64,000 bases of DNA from Paracamarosporium sp. OC-R06-R3 (GCA_019828545.1 JACVRA010000157.1:62001-126000); one strand, 5' to 3'; positions 10,378-22,411 are shown, counted from the stretch's first letter. The notes: generated by a model from the letters alone, not told the origin. Numbers and translations are program-made.

Positions 10378-11609
10378 GTCTAATGTCTCAGCTAAGAACT
10401 AAAGGTAGTAAAGCGAAAAATACGAGGCGTCGGAAGGAGTTGGAGAGGCGAATGTAGACCAAGATACTGGGAGCATTGAGCTAAATACAATGCACAATTT
10501 ACGTCATCAGGCTGTCGGGCGAGGACCAGGAGACCTAGGTTCGAGTGGGTGTTGGGCCAGATGTGGGACCCCGGCAGATCGGCTCCAGAGTAGAGGCGCG
10601 CACTGAAAGCTGTACCATTACTAATCTATAAACTTATCTAGGCGTTGTTATGACAAAGATATAGGCGTTGACCTGAATACAAAAGGTAGGTACAAGAACG
10701 TTATTCCCCTGACAATCGGCACAAGAAGGAGTAGTAAAGGATGAAGAGCAGAAGGGCGAAAGAGGTCGAAGAAAGAAACGAAAGGAAAGAGCGAAGGCTA
10801 TTAGCTTACATGATTCTGCTCGTCAACAGTTATTGTCCTACCCTGGGAGCCATTGCAAATGTATGGTTTGGTGACGATAACGAGGATGTACGCCTCAACA
10901 AGTGATGCAGTAGTCGAATATTGCACTGCAAATACCAAAATTGAAATAGTGCCTTGTCAGTTGCCAGTAAAACAACAGGAGACCGGAGTTGAAGCGATAA
11001 TGGAAGATGGCAAGGCCAGCTAGGCTGCAGGCAGAGTGGCCTCAGCCCTGTCGCTTAGTGAGACAATGCTCGGCCGTTGATCACATTAATAGCCTCTGCA
11101 TGCGAGCATGCGGTCGTGATTGGGTTAACGGCCTAGACGCCAAGAATGTAGCCCACGGACAATGGGCATGTTCATACGACAGTCAAACCGATATTAATAT
11201 AATTGTATCAGGAGCTGGCTATCCTCATCTATTCTATCTAGCTTCGAAGTCTGTCTCCTCTCCCCTGTTGATAGGTTCTCTCCAAGCATCTTTGCGCACG
11301 GAGTATATTAGAAAATGAGAAATAGTGGCTTAGATCTTTTAAGGCTTAAGTTATTCGTGAAATAGATTTCATAGATATTGTTGCATTAGGTCTCAATAGT
11401 TTATTCATTTCGTTGACAGCCAATGATTAGGAGCGATCTAATCTACGGTACAAAACCGCGCTACCGTAACGACCCACGCGTTCAGTGCAGGCACCTACAT
11501 CGAACATTCATTTTTCCCTTTTCAGACACAACAAGAATCCAACTGTCCCAATATAAATGCACCTTCCCTAGTTTATCTACTTCGCTATTTCGCATGGTCA
11601 GTTAAAGCG
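10378..11609. other. Intergenic region, 1.2 kb, no gene recognised
   Basis: Promoter of the RBR gene and upstream region of the EEP gene. A + strand 103-codon ORF at 11007 lacks protein-like composition. A short direct repeat (ATAGGCGTTG-like) occurs near 10640 and 10660. Confidence 0.5.
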
Positions 11610-12554
11610 ATGTTCTCCCATTTGCACGCCCGGCTACTCTCTTGGTGGTACGAGACGCCGTTACCGCCAGTAATATCGCCACTCGCCGGGTTCCAGAGTT
11701 GGAACCAGTACAATGACGGTCAATGGGTTCCTATCACCAGCAAACCTGTTACGCCAGCAAGGCAGCCTCTGTTTAATGCCTCGCCCGATCCATCTCCTGG
11801 ACTGGAGGTAGTTACCTGGAACGCAGATTCTGGATCACCGTCGCCTGGGCCTCGTATAACGGCGCTTTTGCAAGCGATAGAAGTTCAGACAAATGCCGAT
11901 ATCATATTCCTACAGGAGTTTAGCAAGGCCGCACTCGTCCAACTGTTGGCGCATCCTTGGGTACAGCAGCGCTGGTACTCTAGTGAAGCTGACGACTCAA
12001 ATTTCGCAAAGCAAGCATTTTGCACGATTTCTTTAATCTCAAAATCATCCCACGTATCGCTTGGACGTCTTTGGAGGGTCACGTTACCAAGCCGTTTCGA
12101 GAGAGATGCTTTGTGCTGTGACGTACTCCTCAATACTAGTCCTCAGAACGATGAAAAATCCCTCATACGACTCATCAATGTCAATCTCGATTCTTTACCC
12201 ATCAATCCGTCGTATCGACCGCTCCAGCTATCAATTATCGCGAATTACCTTCGAACGGCTAGACGTGGGCTTGTGGCTGGCGACTTCAATCCAGTGCTTC
12301 AAGAGGATCAAGAACTTCTCATAAAGAATGGTTTGATTGACGCATGGACGTGTCTTCATCCGAATAACGCGGGTTACACGTGGGGATTCCTCAATGATAA
12401 ACCGTTTCCCCCGAACCGACTCGACAAGGTGGCCTTGTTCAATCTCACTCCCTCGACAATCCGCGTGTTACAGATGTCTTCAATACTACACAATGATTCA
12501 TTGGTCGACTTTAGCGACCATCTTGGACTCTCTTGTGTCTTTAAGCTCAATTAA
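11610..12554 (+). CDS. Endonuclease/exonuclease/phosphatase (EEP) family protein
   Basis: One exon, 314 aa, from the ATG at 11610. The EEP core is visible in order: VVTWNADSGSPSPGPRITAL (strand with the conserved Asn), ADIIFLQEF (the metal-binding Glu), LINVNLDS, GLVAGDFNPVLQEDQEL (GDFN) and a final SDHLGLSCVF with the catalytic Asp-His pair. This set fits the Mg2+-dependent phosphodiesterases related to TDP2 and DNase I, which cut phosphodiester or phosphotyrosyl bonds. The N-terminal WETPLPP...FQSWNQYNDGQW segment is typical of fungal members. No signal peptide or membrane segment is seen, so it is probably nuclear or cytosolic. The substrate cannot be told from sequence. Confidence 0.8.
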   Translation: MFSHLHARLLSWWYETPLPPVISPLAGFQSWNQYNDGQWVPITSKPVTPARQPLFNASPDPSPGLEVVTWNADSGSPSPGPRITALLQAIEVQTNADIIFLQEFSKAALVQLLAHPWVQQRWYSSEADDSNFAKQAFCTISLISKSSHVSLGRLWRVTLPSRFERDALCCDVLLNTSPQNDEKSLIRLINVNLDSLPINPSYRPLQLSIIANYLRTARRGLVAGDFNPVLQEDQELLIKNGLIDAWTCLHPNNAGYTWGFLNDKPFPPNRLDKVALFNLTPSTIRVLQMSSILHNDSLVDFSDHLGLSCVFKLN

Positions 12555-13652
12555 TATGTATTTGATGGTATAGGCGCACCAGTACTAAAGAAGTACGAGA
12601 AAGTGCTATTGCGCTTGATGATGGTCGCGGTGTAAAAATGGATCTAAGTGTACAAGCTAATCGCAGCGGTCTTGCATAGGTCGAGATATATGATGCTAGA
12701 TGATAAGTTTCTAAGCTACTAGGTGGATTCGATGGTCTCTGGACGCTCAACCGCATTCAGGTTGTTAATGCAACCACGTATAGATCTAGATATGCTCGAG
12801 TCCATCACATGCTGCGCCAAATAATGCTTTCATTTCACTCCTACGTGATGCTATTGTTGGAAATCTGCTTGACGCAGAAGAGAGTCTTTTCGTAGCTGAC
12901 TTCATCCTTCCCTCTGCCCATCTTTAGGTCTTCTAAAGTGGCCTCGTCTTCATTCTTGAGTAAGATATGTGAAGAATAGCATGAAGTGAGTTATCAGTAA
13001 CAAGATCTTTCGTGAAATCCCAAGTGCGACCGTCACCTGCTATCTCTAAAGGGTGCACTCTCACTGCAAATTGAGCAACTTAACCTCACCTGGGAAATGT
13101 ATTGTTGATCTAAGGAATGCTAACTGGGTAACGAAGGTCACTACTAATCTCAGGTTTAGGGGATCGGACGGTTGCCGGTATGGGTATCACTACGAAGGAC
13201 TTCCCTGGGTTCTGGCACAAAGATCGTTTTCAAGAAATGACTTAAGTAGTTTAAGTAGTGTCCTAATACATGCGAGTGGGAAGTGTTGCGCCAAAATCGC
13301 CCCACTCTCTTTGTGCTGGAGGTAGGGGCTAGCGAGGTTGGCAGATGTTAATTCGTAAGCGGCACGGCTCAATCCGAGCCCTTATGCAGGGGGCTCACAG
13401 ATGACAACGTACTTGTGTCTCATGCGCTACTGTACAAAAGGATATCATTTATAATTGCCAAGCCGTGGTTCGGTCCGGCGAATGCCGTATAATGGTGGGC
13501 ACCTATGATCGGCTTCTATCATAATAAATACATTGCATCGCACCACATCACTTCGTATCATCATCTTCTATATTATACCTAACAGGTCCAGCGTCGCAAG
13601 CCTTTTCGTAAGTCTTACCGAATCATCGCATTGCGCTGCTGTGCTGAAGTTC
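12555..13652. other. Intergenic region, 1.1 kb, upstream of the gag-like ORF
   Basis: No coding evidence. If the gag-like ORF belongs to an LTR element, a 5' LTR would lie here. AT-rich sequence ending ATTATACCTAACAGG (about 13572-13588) is a weak candidate LTR end, but I found no matching 3' LTR. Confidence 0.35.
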
Positions 13653-14324
13653 ATGAGCACAGGAGACAGCACCACGAAGAGGGCGGACAATCTACCCATT
13701 TCGCGCGACATGCGCGAAGTAATATCCATGTTCGCCTCTTCCACAATGCTAGAATCTAGTCATTTTGTTCAGAACACGGTTCACTCCGACTCGGCTTCTT
13801 CTCTCCGATCGTGTCACACCTATCTCACCTTCAAAGAACGATACAAGTCCCTCACTCGAGAGCGGTGTGGTAGTGCCCAAGCCCTCGGAGCCGAGATTAG
13901 AAGGATTCATGCGGAGAATCTCCTCTTTGATCCTCACTGTATTACATCAGAATTTGAGCGGACGTTCCTGTTTATGCGCGCGCTTGGATTTGAGTATGAA
14001 GCCTTTTGTAATCATATCTTCCGGAAGGTCAGTTTGGTCGACATCAGAGATGAAAATGGAAATATAGTCAAAGCAACGGCTGCGTTTGATTATATTGAAC
14101 AGAAGGCAATTGAAGAAGAGCACAGAAGGGATTATCAAGAAAGACGAATGAGTCAAAATCAGACGCTTCCTAGTGCTACGAACCAAGGACCAGGCCAGAC
14201 AAAAATCACCCCGTCGCCCGACGGAACCACCTGCCGAATTGAGATCAGCAACGTTCCATACTGCTCCCTTTGCCAAAGGCCATATCATAACAAAAGCGAG
14301 TGCAGGGAGGTTAAACAAGGCTGA
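13653..14324 (+). CDS. Retrotransposon gag-like protein with one CCHC zinc knuckle (solo)
   Basis: 223 aa from the ATG at 13653 (the longer frame begins with TTG). The middle (FERTFLFMRALGFEYEAFCN, then a helix AAFDYIEQKAIEEEHRRDYQ) resembles the capsid-like gag domain of Ty1/copia elements. The C-terminus carries YCSLCQRPYHNKSEC, a C-x2-C-x4-H-x4-C zinc knuckle. No protease, integrase, reverse transcriptase or RNase H frame follows. A possible shifted pol scrap (frame through SSVILQNIISCLRGFKNVLF, about 14320-14424) is too short to be sure of. It may be a relic of a copia element or a host-adopted gag. Its open frame over 223 codons suggests youth or selection. Confidence 0.55.
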   Translation: MSTGDSTTKRADNLPISRDMREVISMFASSTMLESSHFVQNTVHSDSASSLRSCHTYLTFKERYKSLTRERCGSAQALGAEIRRIHAENLLFDPHCITSEFERTFLFMRALGFEYEAFCNHIFRKVSLVDIRDENGNIVKATAAFDYIEQKAIEEEHRRDYQERRMSQNQTLPSATNQGPGQTKITPSPDGTTCRIEISNVPYCSLCQRPYHNKSECREVKQG

Positions 14325-15103
14325 CGCATCCATCACGTTGCACGATTCTTCAGTCATATTACAGAATATAATTTCATGTCTTCGGGGTTTCAAAAACGTC
14401 TTATTTGACTCAGCATATCCCTAATATAGGGTCATTGAGAAACAAATGCTGCCACTCTTATCCTGCAATTATCCATATTTTAATCATCTTTAAGCGAATG
14501 AACAGATCCCGAGTAAATTGACCCATCATCAGTAACGAGGCTCAGTCTTTTCCGGTCACTTTCGATGGTATGAAATCGAGTACGCGCAGAAGAGTATGCG
14601 TTGAGTATGAGACTCGCGGATTGATCCTGATCGAGTGAAAGTTTTATTTTATCCGGTGATGACATGGAGGCTTGGGCTCGACCGATTGCAGCGCTGTAAA
14701 AGAAAGTGAGGAAGGATATCATGATTTTCTTCTATTGTCTGTCTGAAGGCGGGTAGGGATTCTCGACTGCGGTAAACTGAAGTCTTGAATATCGAAACGT
14801 GTAGACTTCCTTTCGAGGAACTCAGCACACAGTATTTAATGTTGCGATGATCTAACGTAGTATGGATATTGTTCAATCTACCTGTGGAGGCTATCGTAAA
14901 AGAGCGGTCGGCAACTCAGTTGCCTAATCGGGACATATATCGGCTAGAAACTGTTGGAGCCGCTCTGAAAATTTCGCGAGCAGCGAGCCAATACATTATA
15001 AGATACCCGATACGTGTCCTTTCCCGCTCCTGCAGGAGTAGGTGGCACAAAAGATTGCCCAAATAGGATAATTACGTTAGTTCTGTCTTTTCGGCTCGAA
15101 GGA
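14325..15103. other. Intergenic region with one weak small-ORF candidate
   Basis: Apart from the possible pol scrap and the small secreted-protein candidate at 14480-14722, no coding signal is seen. The right part serves as promoter for the histidine phosphatase. Confidence 0.4.
14480..14722 (-). CDS. Possible small secreted protein (80 aa), hypothetical
   Basis: An ATG-led 80-codon frame. The first 18 residues (MISFLTFFYSAAIGRAQA) would serve as a signal peptide. The mature part is hydrophilic (SLDQDQSASLILNAYSSART) and has no cysteine, unlike many fungal effectors. No family is recognised. Chance could produce a frame of this size. Confidence 0.25.
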   Translation of the reverse strand: MISFLTFFYSAAIGRAQASMSSPDKIKLSLDQDQSASLILNAYSSARTRFHTIESDRKRLSLVTDDGSIYSGSVHSLKDD

Positions 15104-15976
15104 ATGCGTTCCGTACCTCTCGTTCATTGCGTCCGCCATGCGCAGGTGAGTCCAGTGGAGAAGCCTTGCAATCGGATAGTCTAACATACATACGTTCTGC
15201 TTTAGGGATACCATAATCTGGGGCAAGAACACTGGGGTATCATTGACCCTTTTCTGACGCCGCTCGGCATCAAGCAATGCGCCGTGCTTGCCGATATTCG
15301 CTCATTGCAATCACGCATCTCAAAGGTCATAGCATCGCCACTCACGCGAACCCTCCAAACGGCTTATCTTTCCTTTGGAGCCGCCCTAGAAAGTGGTCAT
15401 TGCGCTCCCGATATCATCGCGCTTCCAGAAACGCAAGAGACGACAGACCTTGTTAGCGATACCGGCCTAGATCCCGAACCATTACGCCAGCGCTGCCATG
15501 ATAATCAATGGCCAGTAGATCTTAGCTTTGTGCGAGATGGTTGGAATGACAAGCTGTCGTGCAAGTGGGCGCCAACCCGCGAAGCCCTCCGACAACGAGC
15601 GAAGGAAGCCCGTCAGCTTATCTGGGCACAGATCCAGCAGTTGAAGGACGCTGAAGTGCAGAACCCCGAGATAGTGCTAGTCACGCATGGCGGTTTTCTG
15701 CACTACTTTACCGACGACTGGGAGGGCAGTGGTGTCGAGAAAGGTGGGTTCGGCATGAAGGGATGGACAGGCAACCACTGACTGAGTTTCATAGCGATGA
15801 AGGAAGGCCGAATAGAAGATATAACCTGGGACATGCCCGGGACAGCTTGGTCCAACACAGAGCTCAGGACGTACGAGATCATGCCTTGTGGAGATGCGTC
15901 GGAATTGGATTACCAGCTCCTCGAAACCGAGGAGAGTAAGATGCGACGGAACAGAACTGTGATTGCTGCTCTTTAG
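15104..15976 (+). CDS. Histidine phosphatase (phosphoglycerate-mutase-like)
   Basis: Three exons: 15104-15145, 15206-15743 and 15795-15976, giving 253 aa. Exon 1 supplies the N-terminal catalytic motif VHCVRHAQ, completed by G after the 60 bp intron (RHAQG in place of RHG). SPLTRTLQTAYLSF carries the second conserved Arg, LPETQETTD the acidic site and VLVTHGGFLHYF the second catalytic His. Unspliced, the frame ends early at a TGA at 15779-15781. A 51 bp GTGGGT...CATAG intron with a CTGAC branch removes that stop and restores the family ending AWSNTELRTYEI. These enzymes remove phosphate through a phosphohistidine intermediate; the fungal branch is annotated as phosphoglycerate mutase family without a known substrate. 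Confidence 0.82.
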
Positions 15977-16276
15977 TTACTTATTTTCGCGGTCTGTCCA
16001 TGCCTGTGCTGGCTGCTTAGCGATATGATCGTGTATTCGGAATGCAATGCTGTCGCGAAGTACTGTTGAGATAACATCAGATGTATGTGGATAAGAGCAA
16101 AGTATAGGTGTTCTCGACAGAACATAAGCTAGAAAACAATTCAAATTTTGTTACCACATATTAACGCTAGGCAATAATGAACGATGCATCGCAAAGGGAA
16201 ATTCGCTAGATATTCTGTTCCCACGCCACAATAGAGTGACTCGCAATCCCCATGCACTAAGTATCGAGAGGACAGC
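15977..16276. other. Intergenic, between convergent genes
   Basis: 300 bp of 3' flanking DNA. Nothing distinctive seen. Confidence 0.5.
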
Positions 16277-18202
16277 CTACCATTCGTGTGTGTTGATACC
16301 AGAGAGATTGAGCGATTCGCGGTTGATCTTGGGACCGTTGAACGTCTTCCGTCGATGAAGGTACATCAACATGACTAAGACGAATATTCCAACAAGCACC
16401 ACAGAGGAACTGTATAAACACATTAGGATAAGCCAAAGAGACTTCAATGGGGCATCTAAGCAGACGCATGACTTACTAATTCATGGAGCCTAGTGTGGTG
16501 GGTTTTGTGCCAGGAAAGCAGAAAAAGGTCCCAGAGATTACCAGCCAAATGACTGAGAACCAATTGACGAAATAGCCGTATCGACCAAGACTAAACTGGG
16601 ATTTAGGTAGCTTCGAGCGACCCTGCGTCGCCAAGATCCCCTGTGGTACCACGAAGGTAATATTCAGCAGCACGATGGCAGTATTGACGATCGAATTGAA
16701 GGCAGCAGTACTAGCGATGTAGAGGAGACCGTATATGGCGCAAAAACCAGCAGATAAAATAGTCGTTCGGACGGGGAAGCCAAGCTTCGGGTGCACTTCT
16801 TTGAAGTAATCGGAAAAAGGCATGCCGTTCTGTCGGGAAATTCGGTTAGATTGCCTCCCATTAAAGACGAGAATATACTTACGTCGCGAGCAAATGCCCA
16901 TGTAATACGACTGCTAGTAATCCACTGACTTGGCACGCATGCTAGAAGATGTATTGTCAGTATAGACCAGATAAGACTGTGTCACGCTGATAGCTGACTT
17001 ACTATAATAGAGGAAAGTAAGGTATGCCTGGAGCACAGTAGCGGCCGTCTTGCTACCTGTGGCCTGGTAGAAGACCTCCATAGCTGGCAAGAAAGAGCTT
17101 TGGACAGCTTCAAGGTCCTTGATGGTGAAACACATTGAGATAATCCAAGGAACGGAGGTCGATATACCGATCAGCATCGTTAAATTGATAACTTGGGGTA
17201 GTCGCTTTCCTGGACGGGGCAGCTCTTCAACAATATGGGTCACAGCACCTGCTCCAAAGAAGCAGTACTGCCCTACACCGATGCTCATGAACCATCCAAC
17301 GCCATTTGGCCAACCACTTATGTTTTGATTGCTGGTGATGAAAGATCCTGGCTGATAGTCCCCCCGGCCCATGATAAGACATGTCATGATCACCGTGAGA
17401 AAGCCGACAATCGACAAGAACATCGATGTTTGGGTGAGTGAATCGATATGCCGATGAGGAACGACAAACACCGGTATAACTATAGATGATGTTAACTCAT
17501 GTTCCATAAGGTATCTTAGGGAACTGTGGACTCACGAGTCACGATGATGACCAAAAGATAACACAGGTACACCTGCCATTGTTTCGCAGCCAAATTCGGG
17601 TCCAAGAATGCAGCGATGCCGAAGGCTGATATGGCTGTGTAGATGGTGCCCGACGCCGTACCGACCCACCAGGAAACGATGTTGATGACACCTACGACGT
17701 ATGCTGCGAATTTTCGGGTCCTTTTAGGCGCGACGATGAACGTATAATGAAACGCTCCCTGTTTCCTGGTCAATTGATGATTCTTTTCGAGTGCGTAAGG
17801 CAGAACTTACACCAGAGGAAGGCATGGCTGAGCCCAGCTCAGCCAGCCCAAGGAGCACAATCCACTGTGCTACCGCCGAGCATATGACACCGAACACTGC
17901 AGCCTGAGGACCACCATAACTCAGTACAATTCCGAAGCAGGAAGCATATGTGAGCCAGGAGTTTGTGATGCTGTGTGTATGCATTAGTTGCTGCCATATT
18001 GCTGCGACCTGAACGTATGTCGAGAAACCCACCTGACAGCCAAACCAGTAGCACCAAGCCAGGTGAAAGAACGCTCTAAAGCTGAGTCGTGGCCCTGCGC
18101 TCGAAGAACAGCATCATCGATTTCCTCCATGCGAGCTGTTTCATCCACGCTCGCATTATCGTCGACGTAAGGCGGACCTTGGTCTTTTGCATCTAGAGGC
18201 AT
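16277..18202 (-). CDS. APC-superfamily permease (choline/GABA/amino-acid type) 1
   Basis: Seven exons: 18202-18033, 17970-17811, 17758-17536, 17479-17003, 16941-16883, 16829-16477 and 16409-16277, giving 524 aa. All introns (52-67 bp) are phase-consistent. The cytosolic N-terminus (MPLDAKDQGPPYVDDNASVD) is followed by twelve probable membrane helices. Family marks are GELGSAMPSSGGAFHY-type loop 2-3 (here AELGSAMPSSG-GAFHYTF), GAGAVTHIVEELPRPGKRLP between helices 6 and 7, and SQWITSSRITWAFARDNGMP. This matches the fungal Hnm1/Uga4 branch, which imports choline, GABA or related amines with protons across the plasma membrane. The exact substrate cannot be read from sequence. It lies next to the amine-catabolic block, which fits an amine uptake role, but similar permeases are common in fungi. 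Confidence 0.84.
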
Positions 18203-18962
18203 TTTGAGATTGCTGGTAAGATCAAAACAAAGGGGTAGTTGAAGATTGGAAAGGAGAGATACGGTAGAGAGCAGCTTGGATATATCAAGGAAAGGAAAGT
18301 AGATCTGGTAAGGGCTAGTGTGACACTATGGATATCCGGTCACCCGGGTTATCGTAGTTGACATTGATAGGTGAAGTGGACCTTCAGAAGGTCCGACATG
18401 GATGCGGAGAGGTTGCGGGGAAAGCTACTGAATGTGTTACACCCTTTATGGAAAGCTTACGTTAGGACAATTAGTGGCGAACGAAGTCCCTGACAGCCAT
18501 GCATCGTAATTCGCTACCAACTTGCGATATCGCCATCTGTGGATGCAGTACCTACGAACAACTCACTGAAACGGGTCAGAGATAAGCTGCAGGGTGCCAA
18601 GCCCCACTCAAAATTGCGATAAGTAGTGGACAATAAAGCTACTCCACAGATTAGCCAACGTTGATAGCTTATTTGTACGACTCTCGCTTCCAAAGTCTCT
18701 TTCCTGTTGTCTGTCTGAAGTACTCATATGCATAACGTCCAAGTCCAACCTACCATGAGATTCTTAGACATGCCAACGGCGGGACACTGTGAATGGCTAT
18801 GAGCGTATTCACAGTGTTCTAGCTGCCGGTTCAAACGCCACATTGCTCCAACACTTCGGGTAGATATCCGAAATGTCTTTTTTAGGAAAGAGAGGCCCGT
18901 TCATGTAACAATAGTGTGCTCGCCGGAACGGAAGTTATCACTACTAACACTATTCAATACAC
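18203..18962. other. Intergenic, upstream of permease 1
   Basis: 760 bp, no coding signal. It contains GGTCACCCGGGTTATCG near 18337 and a short hyphenated CACTGTGAA...TTCACAGTG inverted repeat near 18785-18815. Confidence 0.45.
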
Positions 18963-20175
18963 TTATAGAAGATCTGCAACGCGTCTCTTTCTCAGCCATG
19001 ATGGAGTTACAAAGTCTAGACCGCGCTTCAGCCATTCGGTCCTATCGATTGATGCATCCGCGTCGAATCCGTGGTCGCCTGGTTGCAACTCTAAATGATA
19101 TCGCGCGAGAGGCCGAAATTTAGCCAGTTTATCTACGAAAAGCTGCGTTCCTGCACACGGAACAGCGGTATCATCTCTACCATGGCATATGAACATAGGA
19201 GGCATTTTATCTCCACGACCCATGCCGTCGGCGTCAGTATCTGTTTCGAGTCGACGCATTGGGAAGAGCCGGACGTCCTCGGTTCCTAGATACTTGAGAT
19301 AAAGACCATTTTGAACAATGGCGAATGAGAGAGCCAAGCGATCAGGCGGATTCGCCTCAGTGATATGGTGAGCACGAGATCCAGAGACTCTCTTGAGTTT
19401 GCTGACATGATCATGCACAAGACTGAGGGGCCTGTTTGCTATGCCTAGAATGGGTTTTGGGTAGACTGTTGTGTAAAAAGAAGATTCAGGGTTGAGCAGT
19501 GGATACAGCGCAATTAACGCACTGATGTCCTCCGGATAGGTCAAGGCTAGCTGCATGGCAAGGTAGCCTCCTGTACTGGACGGATCAGTTTATAGTTTCG
19601 TCTCGAGCCTACGCAGAGCCTTCGTAGAGCCAGAGTCACGTACCAGCACTCTCGCCTAGTACAAGCACTTGATCAAGATTCGTTCGTATGTCTCCGCCAC
19701 CACTACTGGCAAGAGTAGAATCTATCCCTCCCTGTCGTAACCACGACCAGAAAGCATCCATATCTTCGATGATCTCGCTGCCGCTAGCCTCTGGCATCAA
19801 ACGATAATTGGGAGACACAATGATGGCTCCTACGCGAATGGCGAGTTGCAGCACCCAATCACTCAGCCACGGTGGGTATAGGCTTGATCCCGTAACCTGA
19901 CGCTATGTCAGCCGGGCTGACTTGCTAGGTCACCCTTTGAAGTTGAAGAGAGTTCTACTAACCAGATAACCGCCATGTATGCGGACCAGAATCGGCCTCG
20001 GGCTAGTGGTTCGCGTTGATAACAATTCCTTAGGTGCAAGAAGATGCACACGAATCTTGTCGGAGCTACCGGCGGAGGTGTACCAGGTGGTGAATATGTT
20101 AAAATCTCGCGAGAACTTGTCGTAGGTTGCGGCTTTTAGTCCATCGATGACACGATCCCACGCTTCGTCGGACAT
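18963..20175 (-). CDS. Alpha/beta-hydrolase esterase (HSL/AB-hydrolase-3 type)
   Basis: Three exons: 20175-19963, 19896-19644 and 19570-18963, giving 357 aa. The ATG at 20175 replaces an upstream TTG. The oxyanion-hole motif RIHGGYL ends exon 1, the nucleophile motif VLGESAGGYLA spans the second splice site, the acid is in ICHGRDDTAVP and the His in QPGDHGFD. This is a complete Ser-Asp-His triad in the hormone-sensitive-lipase-like order. Such enzymes hydrolyse short acyl esters or amides. No signal peptide is present, so it is likely cytosolic. It is divergent from the D-amino-acid oxidase at 20940 (765 bp apart) and may be the left edge of the catabolic block. Confidence 0.83.
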
Positions 20176-20939
20176 GGTGGCATTCGATTCAAGAATCTTC
20201 AAACTTAGGACGACAGCCGAGCGTTGAATTGGCGTCTTTCAGTAGCAGTCTTTTTCAAGCAACCCTTATTATCGGAGATGTTGTTTCACTGTCAAATGAC
20301 GAGCTCTAGCAGGATATTGCAATTGCCCGATCCGGAAAGTGGGACCATCACGATCACATGTCGAGATGCGTTTGGCCGATCACCTGATGCGAGAAAATGT
20401 CGCACTTGACATAGCCGCAATCCTGTCTGGACGCTTTTGCCCAAATTTCTCAGCGCTTAGTCTTTTACTGACCCTCGATCCTGAATATGAGCATTCATCT
20501 CAGTAGTGGATATCCTACCACACTCGTTGAATGTCCAGAACAGGGAATTTCCCAATTCGTCCAAGAAGACACAAATTCAGGCCCAGTCAAAGATTGAAAC
20601 ACTCGACTGTCCGAGGGTGGGATCATGATTGTTCGATACTCGCTGTATGAGTTTTATGTATGTGCTAGGCAAGTGGGCGGCATGTGCCTAGCATGTACTG
20701 CCATTGGTTTTCAATTGCGACATAGTGCCCGTGTATGTGCGTTAGCCAAATAGAAAATATATCGCATCGCATGCATTCTCATGCATGCTGCTGCTCTTAC
20801 CTCAAGCTGTACATAACACACATAAAATTCGTTACTACAACGCTAGTGCAGGCTCGATCATAATACTTCCCCACCGAATGCAGCTCTTGTAACAACTGAA
20901 CCTTTCGTACAAACCGACCGACTCGGATAGAAACAAAGA
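20176..20939. promoter_or_regulatory. Divergent promoter region, esterase / D-amino-acid oxidase
   Basis: 764 bp between two divergently transcribed genes. GC-rich patches near 20325-20390 contain CCGATCCGGA and GGCCGATC. Short CGG half-sites are present, but no clean inverted pair. Confidence 0.4.
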
Positions 20940-22268
20940 ATGGCCAAAAAGAATGTAGTGGTGATAGGGTATGTGAAGCTGCAAGCCCCTTGACCGACAC
21001 TCCTTCTTTCTAAGTGGAAGAGTAAAAATGCTCATCGCTGATTATGTTCGCAGCGCCGGTGTAGCCGGTCTGACTACCGCCATGCTGCTGTCTCGCGATC
21101 CTAAGGTGAACGTCGTAGTCGCGGCCAAGCACATGCCTGGCGATTACGACATTGAATACGCCTCGCCATGGGCTGGCGCCAACTACATGCCGTGAGACAC
21201 GATAATCTCGTCCTGGGTAGAAAACTTTTGCTGAGGTTGTACAGAGTATCGACTCGCGGCACAGAAGCATCCAAATGGGATCGAGACACATGGGAGCGGC
21301 TAGAAGATCTGGCGCATAACCACCCTGAGGCCGGTGTCCACTTTCAAGGTATGCGAAATAGTAGAACGGTTGAGCGAAGCAGGACTGACAACTTCAGATT
21401 GTGTCATACATACTCGTAACAAAGACCTGAAAGGTGGTGGCGCAACGTCGGATTGGTTTTCGGAGCTCCTCTCGCCTAGCCCTTGGTTCAAGGATGTGGT
21501 GCCCAACGTGAGTGTTTATATGATTCAAGTCATCAGCGTTGCTTACACCCGCCATAGTTCCGTTCAATCCCAAAGCATCAGCTCCGACCCGGTTTCGACT
21601 CAGCCACGTCGTTTACCTCCGTCTGTATTAACACGGCTATCTACCTCCCCTGGCTCGTATCACAATGTCTCAAGAACGGCGTGAAGCTAAGACGTGCGAC
21701 ATTCGATCATGTTCTAGATGCAGCACACCCCACTAACGATATGTCCCACGTGGATGTAGTCGTCAACTGCACCGGCCTGATGGCTTCGAAGCTAGGCGGC
21801 GTAGAGGATAAGACAGTTGTGCCCGCGCGCGGCCAGATTGTTATTGTGCGGAACGAAGCGCCCGCTATGCTCAACGTTTCAAGCACAGAGGACGGTGCAG
21901 ACGAAGCTTGTTATATTATGGCTAGGGCTGCTGGTGGTGGCACTATCCTAGGTGGAACCTACCAGAAAGGTAACACAGAATCACAGGTTGATCCTAATCA
22001 AGCTATTCGAATTATGAAGCGGGCCGTAGCGATGTGTCCGGAGTTAACGGGTGGTAAGGGTATCGAACACCTCGATATTATTCGTCACGGTGTCGGCCTG
22101 AGACCCGTCAGGGAGAAGGGAACGAGGATTGAGAAGCAACTACTCGATGGAACATGGGTTGTGCACAACTACGGCGCCGGCGGTGCAGGTTATCAATCCT
22201 CCTATGGTTGTGCTGAGGCCGCGGCTAAGCTTGTTCGGGCAGCCCTCCAGGAAAAAGCCAAGCTATAA
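20940..22268 (+). CDS. D-amino-acid oxidase, peroxisomal (PTS1 AKL)
   Basis: Five exons: 20940-20968, 21054-21191, 21245-21348, 21398-21507 and 21558-22268, giving 363 aa. The first exon and the splice rebuild the FAD-binding motif VVVIGAGVAGLTTAMLL. SPWAGANYMP, the DVVVNCTGLMASKLGG segment and the C-terminal VHNYGAGGAGYQSSYGCAEA are standard D-amino-acid oxidase marks. The enzyme oxidises D-amino acids to imino acids with release of H2O2; the imine then hydrolyses to ammonia and a 2-oxo acid. The protein ends EKAKL, and AKL is a good peroxisomal targeting tripeptide, as expected for this family. It is convergent with the C6 regulator at 22412, with 143 bp between the stops. Confidence 0.9.
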
Positions 22269-22411
22269 GGTTTGTACCTGTGGTAAACCCGCTATATGTA
22301 GAAAAAGCTAACTCGCTTGCAAGATTAGATTGATTGGAAGACCTCGAATCTGTGCAAAATCGGTCAAGGTTGTCAGTTGACAGACGGACTGACGCTCAGT
22401 GGGTCGACAGC

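Noticed and set aside
15779..15781. Apparent early stop in the histidine phosphatase
   Set aside because: A 51 bp intron removes it and restores the family C-terminus.
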